Part shown: piece by piece, positions 53,546 through 61,173 of the stretch
How positions within the stretch are numbered: position 1 is the first letter of the stretch
Layout of the letters: the number at the start of each line of letters is the position of its first letter
From: Natronomonas gomsonensis
GTDB taxonomy: Archaea > Halobacteriota > Halobacteria > Halobacteriales > Haloarculaceae
Assembly (NCBI RefSeq): GCF_013391635.1
Contig: NZ_JACAWU010000001.1
Location: 1,426,001-1,490,000 of the forward strand
DNA: 64,000 bases
Direction: 5' to 3'
The notes under the pieces: model-generated
The model's input: only the letters and a program-made list of their open reading frames with translations
The model's database searches: none
What the model was told of the DNA's origin: nothing
Made by a program: the position numbers and the translations under genes

Positions 53546-54268
53546 ATGGAGGTACGCGAAGCAACGGCAGACGACGGCCCGACGATACGGTCTCTCGCGC
53601 TCCGGTCGATGGAAGCGTCGTACTCGCTGAGTCCGAGCACCATCGAGGGAGCGATTCGACAGTGGTACGGTGTCGACAAATTCGCCGAGAAACTCGAGGA
53701 CGACGAGGTACAGCTCCTCATCGCCGAGGAGGACGGCGAACCGGTGGCGTTCTCCGAGAGCGTCCTCGTCGACAGTCGCGGCGACATCCACTGGCTCCAC
53801 GTCGCCGCGATGTACCGTGGACAGGGAATCGGACACGCCCTCTACGAGGAGACCCGCCAGCGCCTCGAAGACGCCGGCGCCGAGACCATCCGCGGACTCG
53901 TCCTCGCGGACAACACCGAGGGTAACCGATTCTGGGAGAAACGCGGACTCACGAAAGTCGGGGAGGGAAGCGTCGAAATCGACGGCACCGCCTTCATCGA
54001 GAACATCTACGTCGACCACGAGGGCTCGGAAATCCAGCCCATCGTCGTCGACGACCGAGAACTGTACGTCGACCGAAGCGACTCCGACCGCGGCTCGAAA
54101 GGCGCCTTCTACACCGTCTACACCGAGGAGGACCGGGAGAACAAGTACGGGTACTACTGCGGTTCCTGTGAGTCACTCGTCACGTCGATGGACTCGATGG
54201 GGCGACTGGAGTGTGACTCCTGTGGCAACCAGCTGAAACCGACTCGCTGGGACGCCGCCTACATGTAA
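53546..54268 (+). CDS. GNAT acetyltransferase fused to C-terminal zinc ribbon
   Basis: 240 residues. GNAT part: MEVREATADDGPTIRSLALR, then WLHVAAMYRGQGIGHALYEE with the acetyl-CoA Q/R-x2-G-x-G/A site, then NTEGNRFWEKRGL. After about residue 155 a separate domain ends in a four-cysteine zinc ribbon (CGSC and CDSC, about 25 residues apart), probably the DUF5816 type. The ribbon may recruit a protein or RNA substrate. Substrate unknown. Confidence 0.84.
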   Translation: MEVREATADDGPTIRSLALRSMEASYSLSPSTIEGAIRQWYGVDKFAEKLEDDEVQLLIAEEDGEPVAFSESVLVDSRGDIHWLHVAAMYRGQGIGHALYEETRQRLEDAGAETIRGLVLADNTEGNRFWEKRGLTKVGEGSVEIDGTAFIENIYVDHEGSEIQPIVVDDRELYVDRSDSDRGSKGAFYTVYTEEDRENKYGYYCGSCESLVTSMDSMGRLECDSCGNQLKPTRWDAAYM

Positions 54269-54283
54269 TCGGGCGGCTCGATT

Positions 54284-55426
54284 TTACAATCCGAGCTCTC
54301 GGCCCAACACGAGGTGTTGGATTTCGCTCGTTCCCTCGCCGATTTCCATGAGCTTCGCGTCCCGGTAGAAGCGCTGGGGCGCGAAGTCCGTGGTGTAGCC
54401 GTAGCCGCCGTGGACCTGCACGGCGTCTTCGGCGATTTCACGGCATATCTCGGAGGCGTCGAGTTTCGCGAGCGAGGAGATGCGCGTCACGTCCTCGCCG
54501 TTGTCGTACATCGTCGCGGCCTTGTGGGTGAGCAGTCGCGCCCGCTCGATTTTCCGGTCCATCGAGACGACCATGTCACGAACGGCGTCGAACTTCGAGA
54601 TGGGACTGCCGAACTGTTCGCGTTCGGTGGCGTACTGCCGGGCGGCTTCGAAGGCGCCGACGCCGAGGCCCGTCGACAGTGCGGCGATGGAGATGCGACC
54701 GCCGTCCAGGGTCTTCTTGGTCTGTTTCCACCCCTCACCCTCCTCGCCCAGCAGGCGCTCTTCGGGAACCCGAACGTCGTCGAGTTGGATTTCACACGTC
54801 GGTGAGGCGTTCAAGCCCATCTTGTCCCACACCGTCGACACCTCGAAGCCGTCGTCGTTCTCGGGGTCGACGATGAACGTCGAGATACCGTCGTAGCCCG
54901 CGCCGGGTTCGGTGACGGCCTTCACGAGGACGCTGTTTGCGACGCTGGCGTTCGTGATGAACTGTTTGGTGCCGTTGATGACGTACTCGTCGCCGTCCTT
55001 CTCGGCCATCGTGTCCATGTCCGATGCGTCGCTTCCGGAGGAGGGTTCGGTGAGTGCCCACGACCCCATGCCCTCGCCTTCCGCCAGCGGCCGAGCCCAT
55101 TTCTCCTTCTGTTCTTCGGTTCCGAACTTGACGATGGGCATCAGTCCGAGGGAGGTGTGGGCGACGTACGAGAGGCCGACAGACCCGGAGACGCGGCCGA
55201 GTTCCTCGGCGACGACGGCATACATGAGGTAGTCGCCGCCCGCACCGCCGTACTCCTCGGGGACGGGGACGCCCATCAAATCGAGGTCCGCCAGTTCTTC
55301 GAATATCTCCTCGGGGAAGCGGTGTTCGTCCTCGATGTCCTGTGCGATGGGTTCGAGCTCCGCCTCACAGAAGTCGCGGACGACTTCCTGAATCATCCGG
55401 TGTTCGTCAGGCAGTGTGAAGTCCAT
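54284..55426 (-). CDS. Acyl-CoA dehydrogenase
   Basis: 380 residues from MDFTLPDE. Motifs: GSWALTEPSSGSDASDMDT (acyl-CoA/FAD site), DKMGLNASPTCEIQLDDVRV and YATEREQFGSPISKFDAV (substrate loop). YGYTTDFAPQRFYRDAK is the C-terminal signature; the catalytic Glu is expected in the EGTSEIQHLVLGRELG segment. Probably short- or medium-chain fatty or branched-chain acyl-CoA oxidation; chain length is not decidable. It converges on the acetyltransferase gene. Confidence 0.93.
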   Translation of the reverse strand: MDFTLPDEHRMIQEVVRDFCEAELEPIAQDIEDEHRFPEEIFEELADLDLMGVPVPEEYGGAGGDYLMYAVVAEELGRVSGSVGLSYVAHTSLGLMPIVKFGTEEQKEKWARPLAEGEGMGSWALTEPSSGSDASDMDTMAEKDGDEYVINGTKQFITNASVANSVLVKAVTEPGAGYDGISTFIVDPENDDGFEVSTVWDKMGLNASPTCEIQLDDVRVPEERLLGEEGEGWKQTKKTLDGGRISIAALSTGLGVGAFEAARQYATEREQFGSPISKFDAVRDMVVSMDRKIERARLLTHKAATMYDNGEDVTRISSLAKLDASEICREIAEDAVQVHGGYGYTTDFAPQRFYRDAKLMEIGEGTSEIQHLVLGRELGL

Positions 55427-55546
55427 ACACACACCTTCGACGGCGCAAAAATAAACGTGCCGCCACGAGCAACCCTCTCACGTCGATTCGGTCGGAACTC
55501 GGCGGGGCGAAATCATTTATGCCGCTCGCCGCCGTACCGACTGTGG

Positions 55547-56359
55547 ATGGCATTCCGACGACTCCTCAAGGCGACCGTCCCGGATTCGGCGTTGGAAGCC
55601 GTCGCCGAGGAGGTGGCGACCCGCTACGGGGAGTCGTCGTCGGAGTACGAGTCACTGGAGGCCGACAACTGGCTGTCGGTCCCCCTCGTCGTCAACGAGC
55701 AGTGGTTCGTGAAGGTCATCGCCGACCAACACACCCTGCTTCACGGCCTGCTGACGACCGGCCGGAACCTCGGTGCGCTCTCCTCGGGCACCGAGGGATT
55801 CTTCGAGCGCTTCTCGACGCCCTACGAGATGGCCGAACACGAACTGGAGTCGACGAGTCGGATGCACGAACTCGGCATCAACGCACCCGTTCCCATCGAG
55901 GCGTTCGAACACGACGGTTTCGGCGTCCTCGTTTTGGAGTATCTCCCGTCGTTTCGGACGCTCGACGAACTGCCGCCGGCGGAGGCGGAGTCGTTCGCGC
56001 CCGAACTGTTCGAGAACCTCTCGCGGATGCACGAGGCGGGCCTCGCCCACGGCGATTTACGCGAAGAGAACGTCCTCGTGGCGCCCGACGACGACGGCGA
56101 GGAGGCGCTGTACTTCATCGACGCGACCCGGGTTCGGGAGGGCGCAATCGAGGACGCGACGGCCTACGACCTCGCGTGTGCGCTGGCGTCGCTGGCACCA
56201 CACATCGGCGCGACGGTGACCGTCGAGGCGGCCAGCGAATTCTACTCGGCGGAGCAACTGCTGGCCGCTCGGGAGTTCCTCGACTTCGTGAAGATGCGGC
56301 CCGACCACGACTTCGACGGCGCGCTCGTCAAGGGCGAAATCGAGAAGTTGGCCGCCTGA
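55547..56359 (+). CDS. RIO-like serine/threonine protein kinase
   Basis: 270 residues from MAFRRLL; an upstream frame is antisense to acyl-CoA dehydrogenase. VNEQWFVKVI holds the ATP-binding lysine, HGDLREENVLV the catalytic loop (Asp and Asn) and YFIDATRV replaces DFG with the RIO-type Asp (ID). The arrangement is of RIO/ABC1-like archaeal kinases. Target unknown. The next gene (Nudix) converges. Confidence 0.8.
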   Translation: MAFRRLLKATVPDSALEAVAEEVATRYGESSSEYESLEADNWLSVPLVVNEQWFVKVIADQHTLLHGLLTTGRNLGALSSGTEGFFERFSTPYEMAEHELESTSRMHELGINAPVPIEAFEHDGFGVLVLEYLPSFRTLDELPPAEAESFAPELFENLSRMHEAGLAHGDLREENVLVAPDDDGEEALYFIDATRVREGAIEDATAYDLACALASLAPHIGATVTVEAASEFYSAEQLLAAREFLDFVKMRPDHDFDGALVKGEIEKLAA

Positions 56360-56365
56360 CGTGGC

Positions 56366-56800
56366 TCACTCCTCGTCGTCTTCGAGCGCCTCGTCGATGA
56401 ACTCGTGGGCGTCTTCGAGTATCTCTCGGGGGCCGTCCTGTGTGATGGTGTTGATGGCCTGCTCGTAGTCGCGCCACTGCAGGTCGCGGTGCTCCGAGGA
56501 CAACTCCGCCGACGCCTCGTATGACTTGGCGACGAACAGGTGGACCGTCTTGTGGATGGTGTTGCCGTTCGCTTCGAACACGTAGTCGTAATCTTCTCGG
56601 AAGCCGTCTAACAGCCGGAAATCCTCGATTCCGGCCTCCTCTTTCACTTCGCGGATGGCGGTCTGCTGGAGCTCTTCCTCGCCCTCGACGCCGCCTTTGG
56701 GGAACTCCCAATCGCCGGGCCGGGACTTGAGCAGCAGGTACTCGCGCCGGCCACGCGTATCGCGAAAGAGGATGGCTCCCGCGCTCGTGGCCTCTATCAT
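56366..56800 (-). CDS. Nudix hydrolase, Ap4A-type (bis(5'-nucleosyl)-tetraphosphatase)
   Basis: 144 residues from MIEATSAG. GGVEGEEELQQTAIREVKEE is a full Nudix box (G-x5-E-x7-R-E-x2-E-E) and EFPKGG precedes it. The initial ATSAGAILFRDTRGRREYLL and KSRPGDWEF pattern is that of archaeal Ap4A hydrolases. The start was chosen over ATG 56821 because a TTTACGTA box lies 25 bp upstream of 56800. It clears signalling or damage nucleotides such as Ap4A (family knowledge). Confidence 0.86.
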   Translation of the reverse strand: MIEATSAGAILFRDTRGRREYLLLKSRPGDWEFPKGGVEGEEELQQTAIREVKEEAGIEDFRLLDGFREDYDYVFEANGNTIHKTVHLFVAKSYEASAELSSEHRDLQWRDYEQAINTITQDGPREILEDAHEFIDEALEDDEE

Positions 56801-56940
56801 TACTCCGGGGTAGTCGGTCATTACGTAAAGGAATATCGGAGCCTCGACGGTGTCACGTCCCAACAGCGACCGTAGACTCCACCTCCGTCCACTGCGAACC
56901 GATAGATGCGTTTTTGAGTGTCGAGCGTGCAGTAGGCTAC

Positions 56941-57270
56941 ATGCCCTTCGTCACCACCCTGACGCTCCAAAGCGGGGACCGAGACGTCCTCGAACGCGTC
57001 GCCGGGGACATCAAGGAGCGTGCGGAACGCAAGGGCGTCGAGTTGCGTGGGCCACACGCCGAGTCGCCCGACGACCGCTCGGTGCCGCAGTCGAAGCGTC
57101 TCGACGCCGACGCCGCGGCCTTCGGCTCGTGGCGCTACACGATTTACACGCGAACGATGGAGATCGTTGGCCACGACGAGTTCGCCCGCAACACGGCCGG
57201 TCAGGAGTTCCCGGCCGGCGTCCACATCGACGTCGACGTCGAGCGCGTCTCCGCCCCCGGCTCCCGTTAG
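56941..57270 (+). CDS. S10/mL48-like ribosomal-fold protein
   Basis: 109 residues from MPFVTTLT. FVTTLTLQSGDRDVLERVAG and DIKERAERKGVELRGPH match the first half of ribosomal uS10, and FGSWRYTIYTRTMEIVGHDE the strand region. It is not the ribosomal S10, which would sit in an EF-Tu operon and differ in the long loop. Haloarchaeal members are named uS10/mL48-like; function unknown, RNA binding possible. Overlaps the convergent lipoprotein gene by 4 bp. Confidence 0.72.
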   Translation: MPFVTTLTLQSGDRDVLERVAGDIKERAERKGVELRGPHAESPDDRSVPQSKRLDADAAAFGSWRYTIYTRTMEIVGHDEFARNTAGQEFPAGVHIDVDVERVSAPGSR

Positions 57271-57701
57271 GCTAACTCGGTGAACCGAATCGACTGGTTC
57301 CCTATCCGAACGTCCAGCGTCGACTGTGCGTCAGGCCGATACCAGTCGTAGCTGTCGGTCGGTCCCTCGTCAGTCGAGATTCGAACGCGCAGCGGCGCGT
57401 CCGGGACGGAGCCGGCTTCGAGGCTGAAGGCGCCACCCTCCGCGCTGAGCGTCGTCCGCTCGACGAGTATCTGTTCGAGGTCGCTCGTCGCCGGCGTGTT
57501 CGTGGTTTCGGTCCCGTTTTCGCCGTCGCTCGGCTCGGGTAGTTCGTAGATGCGGAGCGTCACGCGAAGCTCCATGTCGGACTCGTTGGTGACGAAAAGC
57601 GGTGTCGACGTTCGCCGCGACCCGGGGTCGCCACAGCCGGCCAATCCGGCGGTGACGGCGACGCCGACTGCGGTCATCGCCCGCCGACGTGACACGTCCA
57701 T
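57267..57701 (-). CDS. Lipoprotein with Tat-type signal, unknown function
   Basis: 144 residues. Signal MDVSRRRAMTAVGVAVTAG with lipobox LAGC gives lipid anchoring outside the membrane. The mature domain is all-beta (TPLFVTNESDMELRVTLRIY) with a Thr-rich loop (TETTNTPATSD). No family recognised. It overlaps the convergent S10-like gene by 4 bp and is divergent from the amidohydrolase. Confidence 0.7.
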   Translation of the reverse strand: MDVSRRRAMTAVGVAVTAGLAGCGDPGSRRTSTPLFVTNESDMELRVTLRIYELPEPSDGENGTETTNTPATSDLEQILVERTTLSAEGGAFSLEAGSVPDAPLRVRISTDEGPTDSYDWYRPDAQSTLDVRIGNQSIRFTELA

Positions 57702-57794
57702 ACCCGACGTAGCCGCCGGGAATCCAAGAGGGTGTCGCGTCCCGTCGGCGGGGCAATCGCGGAGGCTTATACTCGCGGGGACCCACGTCCGGGT

Positions 57795-59069
57795 ATGAGC
57801 ACTGACCGCCGCAGTCGTCTGGTCGCGTTGCGTCGCGAACTCCACCGCCATCCCGAACCCGCATGGAAGGAGTTCTGGACGACAGCCCGCATCGTCGAGG
57901 AACTGCGCTCCGTCGGCGTCGACGAACTGCACGTCGGTCGCGACGCCCTCGGCGAAGACCGCCTCTCGGTACCCGACGAGACGGAACTCGCCGAGTGGGT
58001 CGACCGTGCCCGCGAGGCCGGCGCCGACCCCGACCTGCTTGAGTCGATGGCCGGCGGCTGGACCGGCTGTGTCGCCATCATCGAACAGGGCGAGGGTCCC
58101 GTCGTCGGGTTGCGCGTCGACATCGACGGCCTCCCGCGTGAGGAGTCGACCGACGACGACCACCACCCCGCACGCGAGGGGTTCCGCTCGGAAACCGGGG
58201 CGATGCACGCCTGCGGCCACGACGCCCACGCCACCATCGGTATCGGTGTCATCGAGGCCATCAAGGAAAGCGACTTCTCGGGGACGCTGAAGGTGTTCTT
58301 CCAGCCAGCCGAGGAGGTCATCGGCGGCGGCAAGCCGATGTCGGAATCCGGCCACCTCGACGACGTGGCGTACCTCTTTGCGCTCCACATCGGCCTCGAC
58401 TTCCCGACCGGCGAGGTCGTCGCCGGCATCGGCGACATGCTCGCAGTCACGCAGTTCTACACGGAGTTCAGCGGCTATCCGGGCCACGCCGGCGCACGCC
58501 CCGAGGAGGGGCGCAACGCAGTGCAGGCGATGGCGACGGCCGTCCAGAACCTCTACGGGATTCCCCGCCACAGCGAGGGCGCCTCGCGGGTCAACGCCGG
58601 CCGGGTCGGCGGCGGCACGGCGACGAACATCATTCCCGAGGAGGCGTTCGTCCACGGCGAGGTCCGCGGCGAGACGACCGAAATCCGGGATTACACCTTC
58701 GACCGCGCCGAGAAGGTCTTCGAGGGCGCGGCGACCTCCCACGATTGTGAAGTCGACATCGAAATCGAAGGGGAGGCCCCATCGGCCGAGAGCGACGAGG
58801 CGCTCGTCGACGTCGTTCACTCGGTGTCGTCGACACACCCCCAGGTGACACAGCCGACTCGTCGTGGCTCCCTCGGCGGCAGCGAGGACGCGACCTTCCT
58901 CATGCAGTACGTCCAGGACAACGGCGGGCTCGCCACCTACGTCGGTATCGGAACCGACCACCCCGGTGGCCACCACACCGCCACGTTCGACGTAGACGAG
59001 GATTCCTTAGAAATCGGCGTCGACGTTCTGAACGAGGCCATCGAGTCCGTCAGTCACGAGCGACCGTAG
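57795..59069 (+). CDS. M20-family amidohydrolase (AbgA/AbgB-like)
   Basis: 424 residues from MSTDRRS. ALRRELHRHPEPAWKE opens the amidohydrolase subfamily; GLRVDIDGLPREES and the metal segment GAMHACGHDAHATIG (C and H ligands), PAEEVIGGGKP (Glu pair) and HPGGHHTATFDVDE (late His). An inserted 50-residue segment after residue 50 (DALGEDRLSVPDETELAEW) recalls aminobenzoyl-glutamate hydrolase A. Substrate may be an acyl-amino acid or folate fragment; unproven. Confidence 0.86.
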   Translation: MSTDRRSRLVALRRELHRHPEPAWKEFWTTARIVEELRSVGVDELHVGRDALGEDRLSVPDETELAEWVDRAREAGADPDLLESMAGGWTGCVAIIEQGEGPVVGLRVDIDGLPREESTDDDHHPAREGFRSETGAMHACGHDAHATIGIGVIEAIKESDFSGTLKVFFQPAEEVIGGGKPMSESGHLDDVAYLFALHIGLDFPTGEVVAGIGDMLAVTQFYTEFSGYPGHAGARPEEGRNAVQAMATAVQNLYGIPRHSEGASRVNAGRVGGGTATNIIPEEAFVHGEVRGETTEIRDYTFDRAEKVFEGAATSHDCEVDIEIEGEAPSAESDEALVDVVHSVSSTHPQVTQPTRRGSLGGSEDATFLMQYVQDNGGLATYVGIGTDHPGGHHTATFDVDEDSLEIGVDVLNEAIESVSHERP

Positions 59070-59080
59070 AACCGTTCATC

Positions 59081-59153
59081 CGGATTGTTGTAGTCCTGTA
59101 CCGATCAGCGCCGACTCGTCTGGCGCTGACCGGTACATCGTTACAACAATCCG
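59081..59153. repeat. Long imperfect inverted repeat (32-bp arms, 9-bp loop)
   Basis: Arms 59081-59112 and 59122-59153 pair with six mismatches; outer 12 bp (CGGATTGTTGTA/TACAACAATCCG) and a 6-bp core (TGTACC/GGTACA) are exact. It starts 12 bp after the amidohydrolase stop and ends 2 bp before the TFS stop, so it could be a two-way terminator, or a small palindromic mobile remnant. No ORF. Confidence 0.8.
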
Positions 59154-59155
59154 TA

Positions 59156-59482
59156 TCAGTGGTCGTCCTCGCGCCACTTGTGGTCGCACTCGACGCAGGT
59201 GAAAAAGCGGGTCTCGGACTCGTCGGCGGCGCGAATCTGTTTCATCTCGTAGCGAGCGCGATCGTGGCCACATTTTGGGCAATTGACCTTCGTCGTCGGG
59301 CCGATTTCGGCGTCGTCGACTTCGGACATGTCGACCGGGCCGCTGTCGGTGTCTTGGCCCTCCGTCGTCGTCATGCTCGCTTCGTTTTCGGTGTCGCGGT
59401 CCTTCTCGAAGCCGCAGGACTGACACACCCACGTGTCGTCCTCGCTGTGCATCATCGAACCGCACTCGTCGCAGAACTCCAT
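59156..59482 (-). CDS. tfs: Transcription factor S (TFIIS/RPB9-like cleavage factor)
   Basis: 108 residues. Two zinc ribbons: N-terminal CDEC/CQSC and C-terminal CPKC/CVEC. The acidic tip loop RAADESETRFF carries the Asp-Glu pair that TFIIS and active TFS insert into RNA polymerase to stimulate RNA cleavage. Length matches TFS. A short inverted repeat lies beyond its end. The TTTAAA box at 59506-59512, on its upstream side, could be its promoter. Confidence 0.95.
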   Translation of the reverse strand: MEFCDECGSMMHSEDDTWVCQSCGFEKDRDTENEASMTTTEGQDTDSGPVDMSEVDDAEIGPTTKVNCPKCGHDRARYEMKQIRAADESETRFFTCVECDHKWREDDH

Positions 59483-59523
59483 ATCCGTGTGTGACGGTAC
59501 GGGCCGTATTTAAACGGCGGGGT

Positions 59524-59781
59524 TCAAGCGTCTCCCTCGGATTGGCCGGGTTCGCCGAGCGCTTCCTCCGGGAGGTGACCGAACAGCTCGTCGCGCAACT
59601 CGGCGGCGGAGTCGAACGCCTCACTCGGCACGTCGGCGACGAGGCCGCCGAGGTTCGTCTCGCCGTCGGCGTACTCCAGTGTCACGTCGTCTAGTTCGGT
59701 CGTGGCCGATTCACGGGACACCGGATACGACAACGCCTCCAGCGGTTCGTCGATGTGGCTCAGTTTGACAGTTCGTGTCAT
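59524..59781 (-). CDS. Small haloarchaeal protein (DUF5789-type)
   Basis: 85 residues. MTRTVKLSHIDEPLEALSYPVSR, then LDDVTLEYADGETNLGGLVADV. I recall this as the DUF5789 family of haloarchaea. Very acidic, probably soluble. No function. It is 42 bp upstream (minus strand) of TFS, so co-transcription is possible. Confidence 0.72.
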   Translation of the reverse strand: MTRTVKLSHIDEPLEALSYPVSRESATTELDDVTLEYADGETNLGGLVADVPSEAFDSAAELRDELFGHLPEEALGEPGQSEGDA

Positions 59782-59867
59782 GGGTACACTCCGGTCGCTG
59801 TGGGCAAAACTCCGTCGGCGTTCCGTCTTCGGAAGGGTGATAGGACTCCTCCCCGTCGATTCGGTAG

Positions 59868-61151
59868 ATGTTCGGGACGGACCGTCGGGTCATCGTGCTC
59901 GCGTTGGCGCGGATGGCAGACGCCGTCGCCAACTCGTTTCTCATCATCGTCCTGCCGCTGTACATCGCCAGCGGCGAACTCGCCCTGCCGGGGTTCGAAG
60001 GTATCTCGGTGCTCGGAATCCCGCTCACCATCGAGTTGCTCATCGGCGTGGCGCTGTCGCTGTTCGGTTTCCTGAACAGTTTCGCCCAGCCCTTCACCGG
60101 GCGGCTCTCGGACCGAACCGGACGCCGGAAAATCTACATCCTCTTCGGGCTGACGGTGCTTGCGGTCACCTCCGTCGCCTACGCCGTCGTCGACAGCTAC
60201 GAGGCGCTACTCGTCGTCCGCGCGCTGCAGGGGCTCGGTGGCGCCTTCGTCATCCCGACGACCATCGCCTTGGTCAACGACCTCGCCCGCAGCGACGCCG
60301 AACGCGGCGGTAACTTCGGCGTGTTCAACACCTTCCGACTCATCGGCTTCGGCTTCGGGCCCGTCGTCGCCGGCCTCGTCGTCCAGGGTGGCCCATACGC
60401 GCTTCCGACCGGCGTGACGCTGTCGGGGTTCAACGCCGCCTTCGGCGTCGCCGTCCTCGGCGCGCTGGTCAGTTTCACGCTCGTGACGCTGCTCATCAGC
60501 GATCCGCCGAGTACGCAGGCCGACGCCTCCGACGACCTCTCGGTGTCGGTGATGGGCGAGGACCGACTGTTCGACCCCGTGTTCGTCCTCGGCGTCGGCA
60601 CGCTGTTCATGGCCATCTCGATTGCGCTGTTCGCGACGCTACAGGAGCCGGTCAACAGCCGTCTGAATCAGGGCTCGACGTGGTTCGGAATCCAGTTTTC
60701 GGCGGTCGTCATCGCGAACGTCGTCCTGCAGGTCCCTATCGGCTGGGCTGCCGACCGCATCGGCCGGAAACCGTTTCTCGTCGGCGGGCTCGTCATCCTC
60801 GCGCCGGCGGTGCTCGCACAGGGACTCGTCACCTCGCCGTTGAACATGCTTTATGCCCGCCTCGCTCACGGAGTCGCGGTCGCGATGGTGTTCGCACCCG
60901 CGCTGGCGGTCGCCGGCGACCTCGCCAAGGAGGGCCAGTCCGGAACGACGCTGTCGGTGCTGACGATGGCCTTCGGGTTCGGTACCGCAATCGGGCCGCT
61001 GGCCTCGGGAGTGTTGTTCGGCTACGGCTTCGTCGTTCCCTTTGCCTTCGGGGCGGCGCTGGCGCTGGCGGCGCTCGTCTTGGTCGCGACGCAGGTCGAA
61101 GAAACGCTTGAGGGGGCTGTCCTTCCCGACTTCGTCCCCGGCGGCGATTAG
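59868..61151 (+). CDS. MFS transporter
   Basis: 427 residues and about 12 helices. Motif A between helices 2 and 3 is GRLSDRTGRRK; a second copy-like GWAADRIGRKP follows in the second half. ALARMADAVANSFLIIVLPLY opens it. Drug- or sugar-type specificity is not evident. The start ATG 59868 lies 86 bp after the DUF5789 start, divergent. It converges on the HMG-CoA reductase gene, 22 bp apart. Confidence 0.88.
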   Translation: MFGTDRRVIVLALARMADAVANSFLIIVLPLYIASGELALPGFEGISVLGIPLTIELLIGVALSLFGFLNSFAQPFTGRLSDRTGRRKIYILFGLTVLAVTSVAYAVVDSYEALLVVRALQGLGGAFVIPTTIALVNDLARSDAERGGNFGVFNTFRLIGFGFGPVVAGLVVQGGPYALPTGVTLSGFNAAFGVAVLGALVSFTLVTLLISDPPSTQADASDDLSVSVMGEDRLFDPVFVLGVGTLFMAISIALFATLQEPVNSRLNQGSTWFGIQFSAVVIANVVLQVPIGWAADRIGRKPFLVGGLVILAPAVLAQGLVTSPLNMLYARLAHGVAVAMVFAPALAVAGDLAKEGQSGTTLSVLTMAFGFGTAIGPLASGVLFGYGFVVPFAFGAALALAALVLVATQVEETLEGAVLPDFVPGGD

Positions 61152-61173
61152 CGAGACGGCTGTTCCGAGTCGT

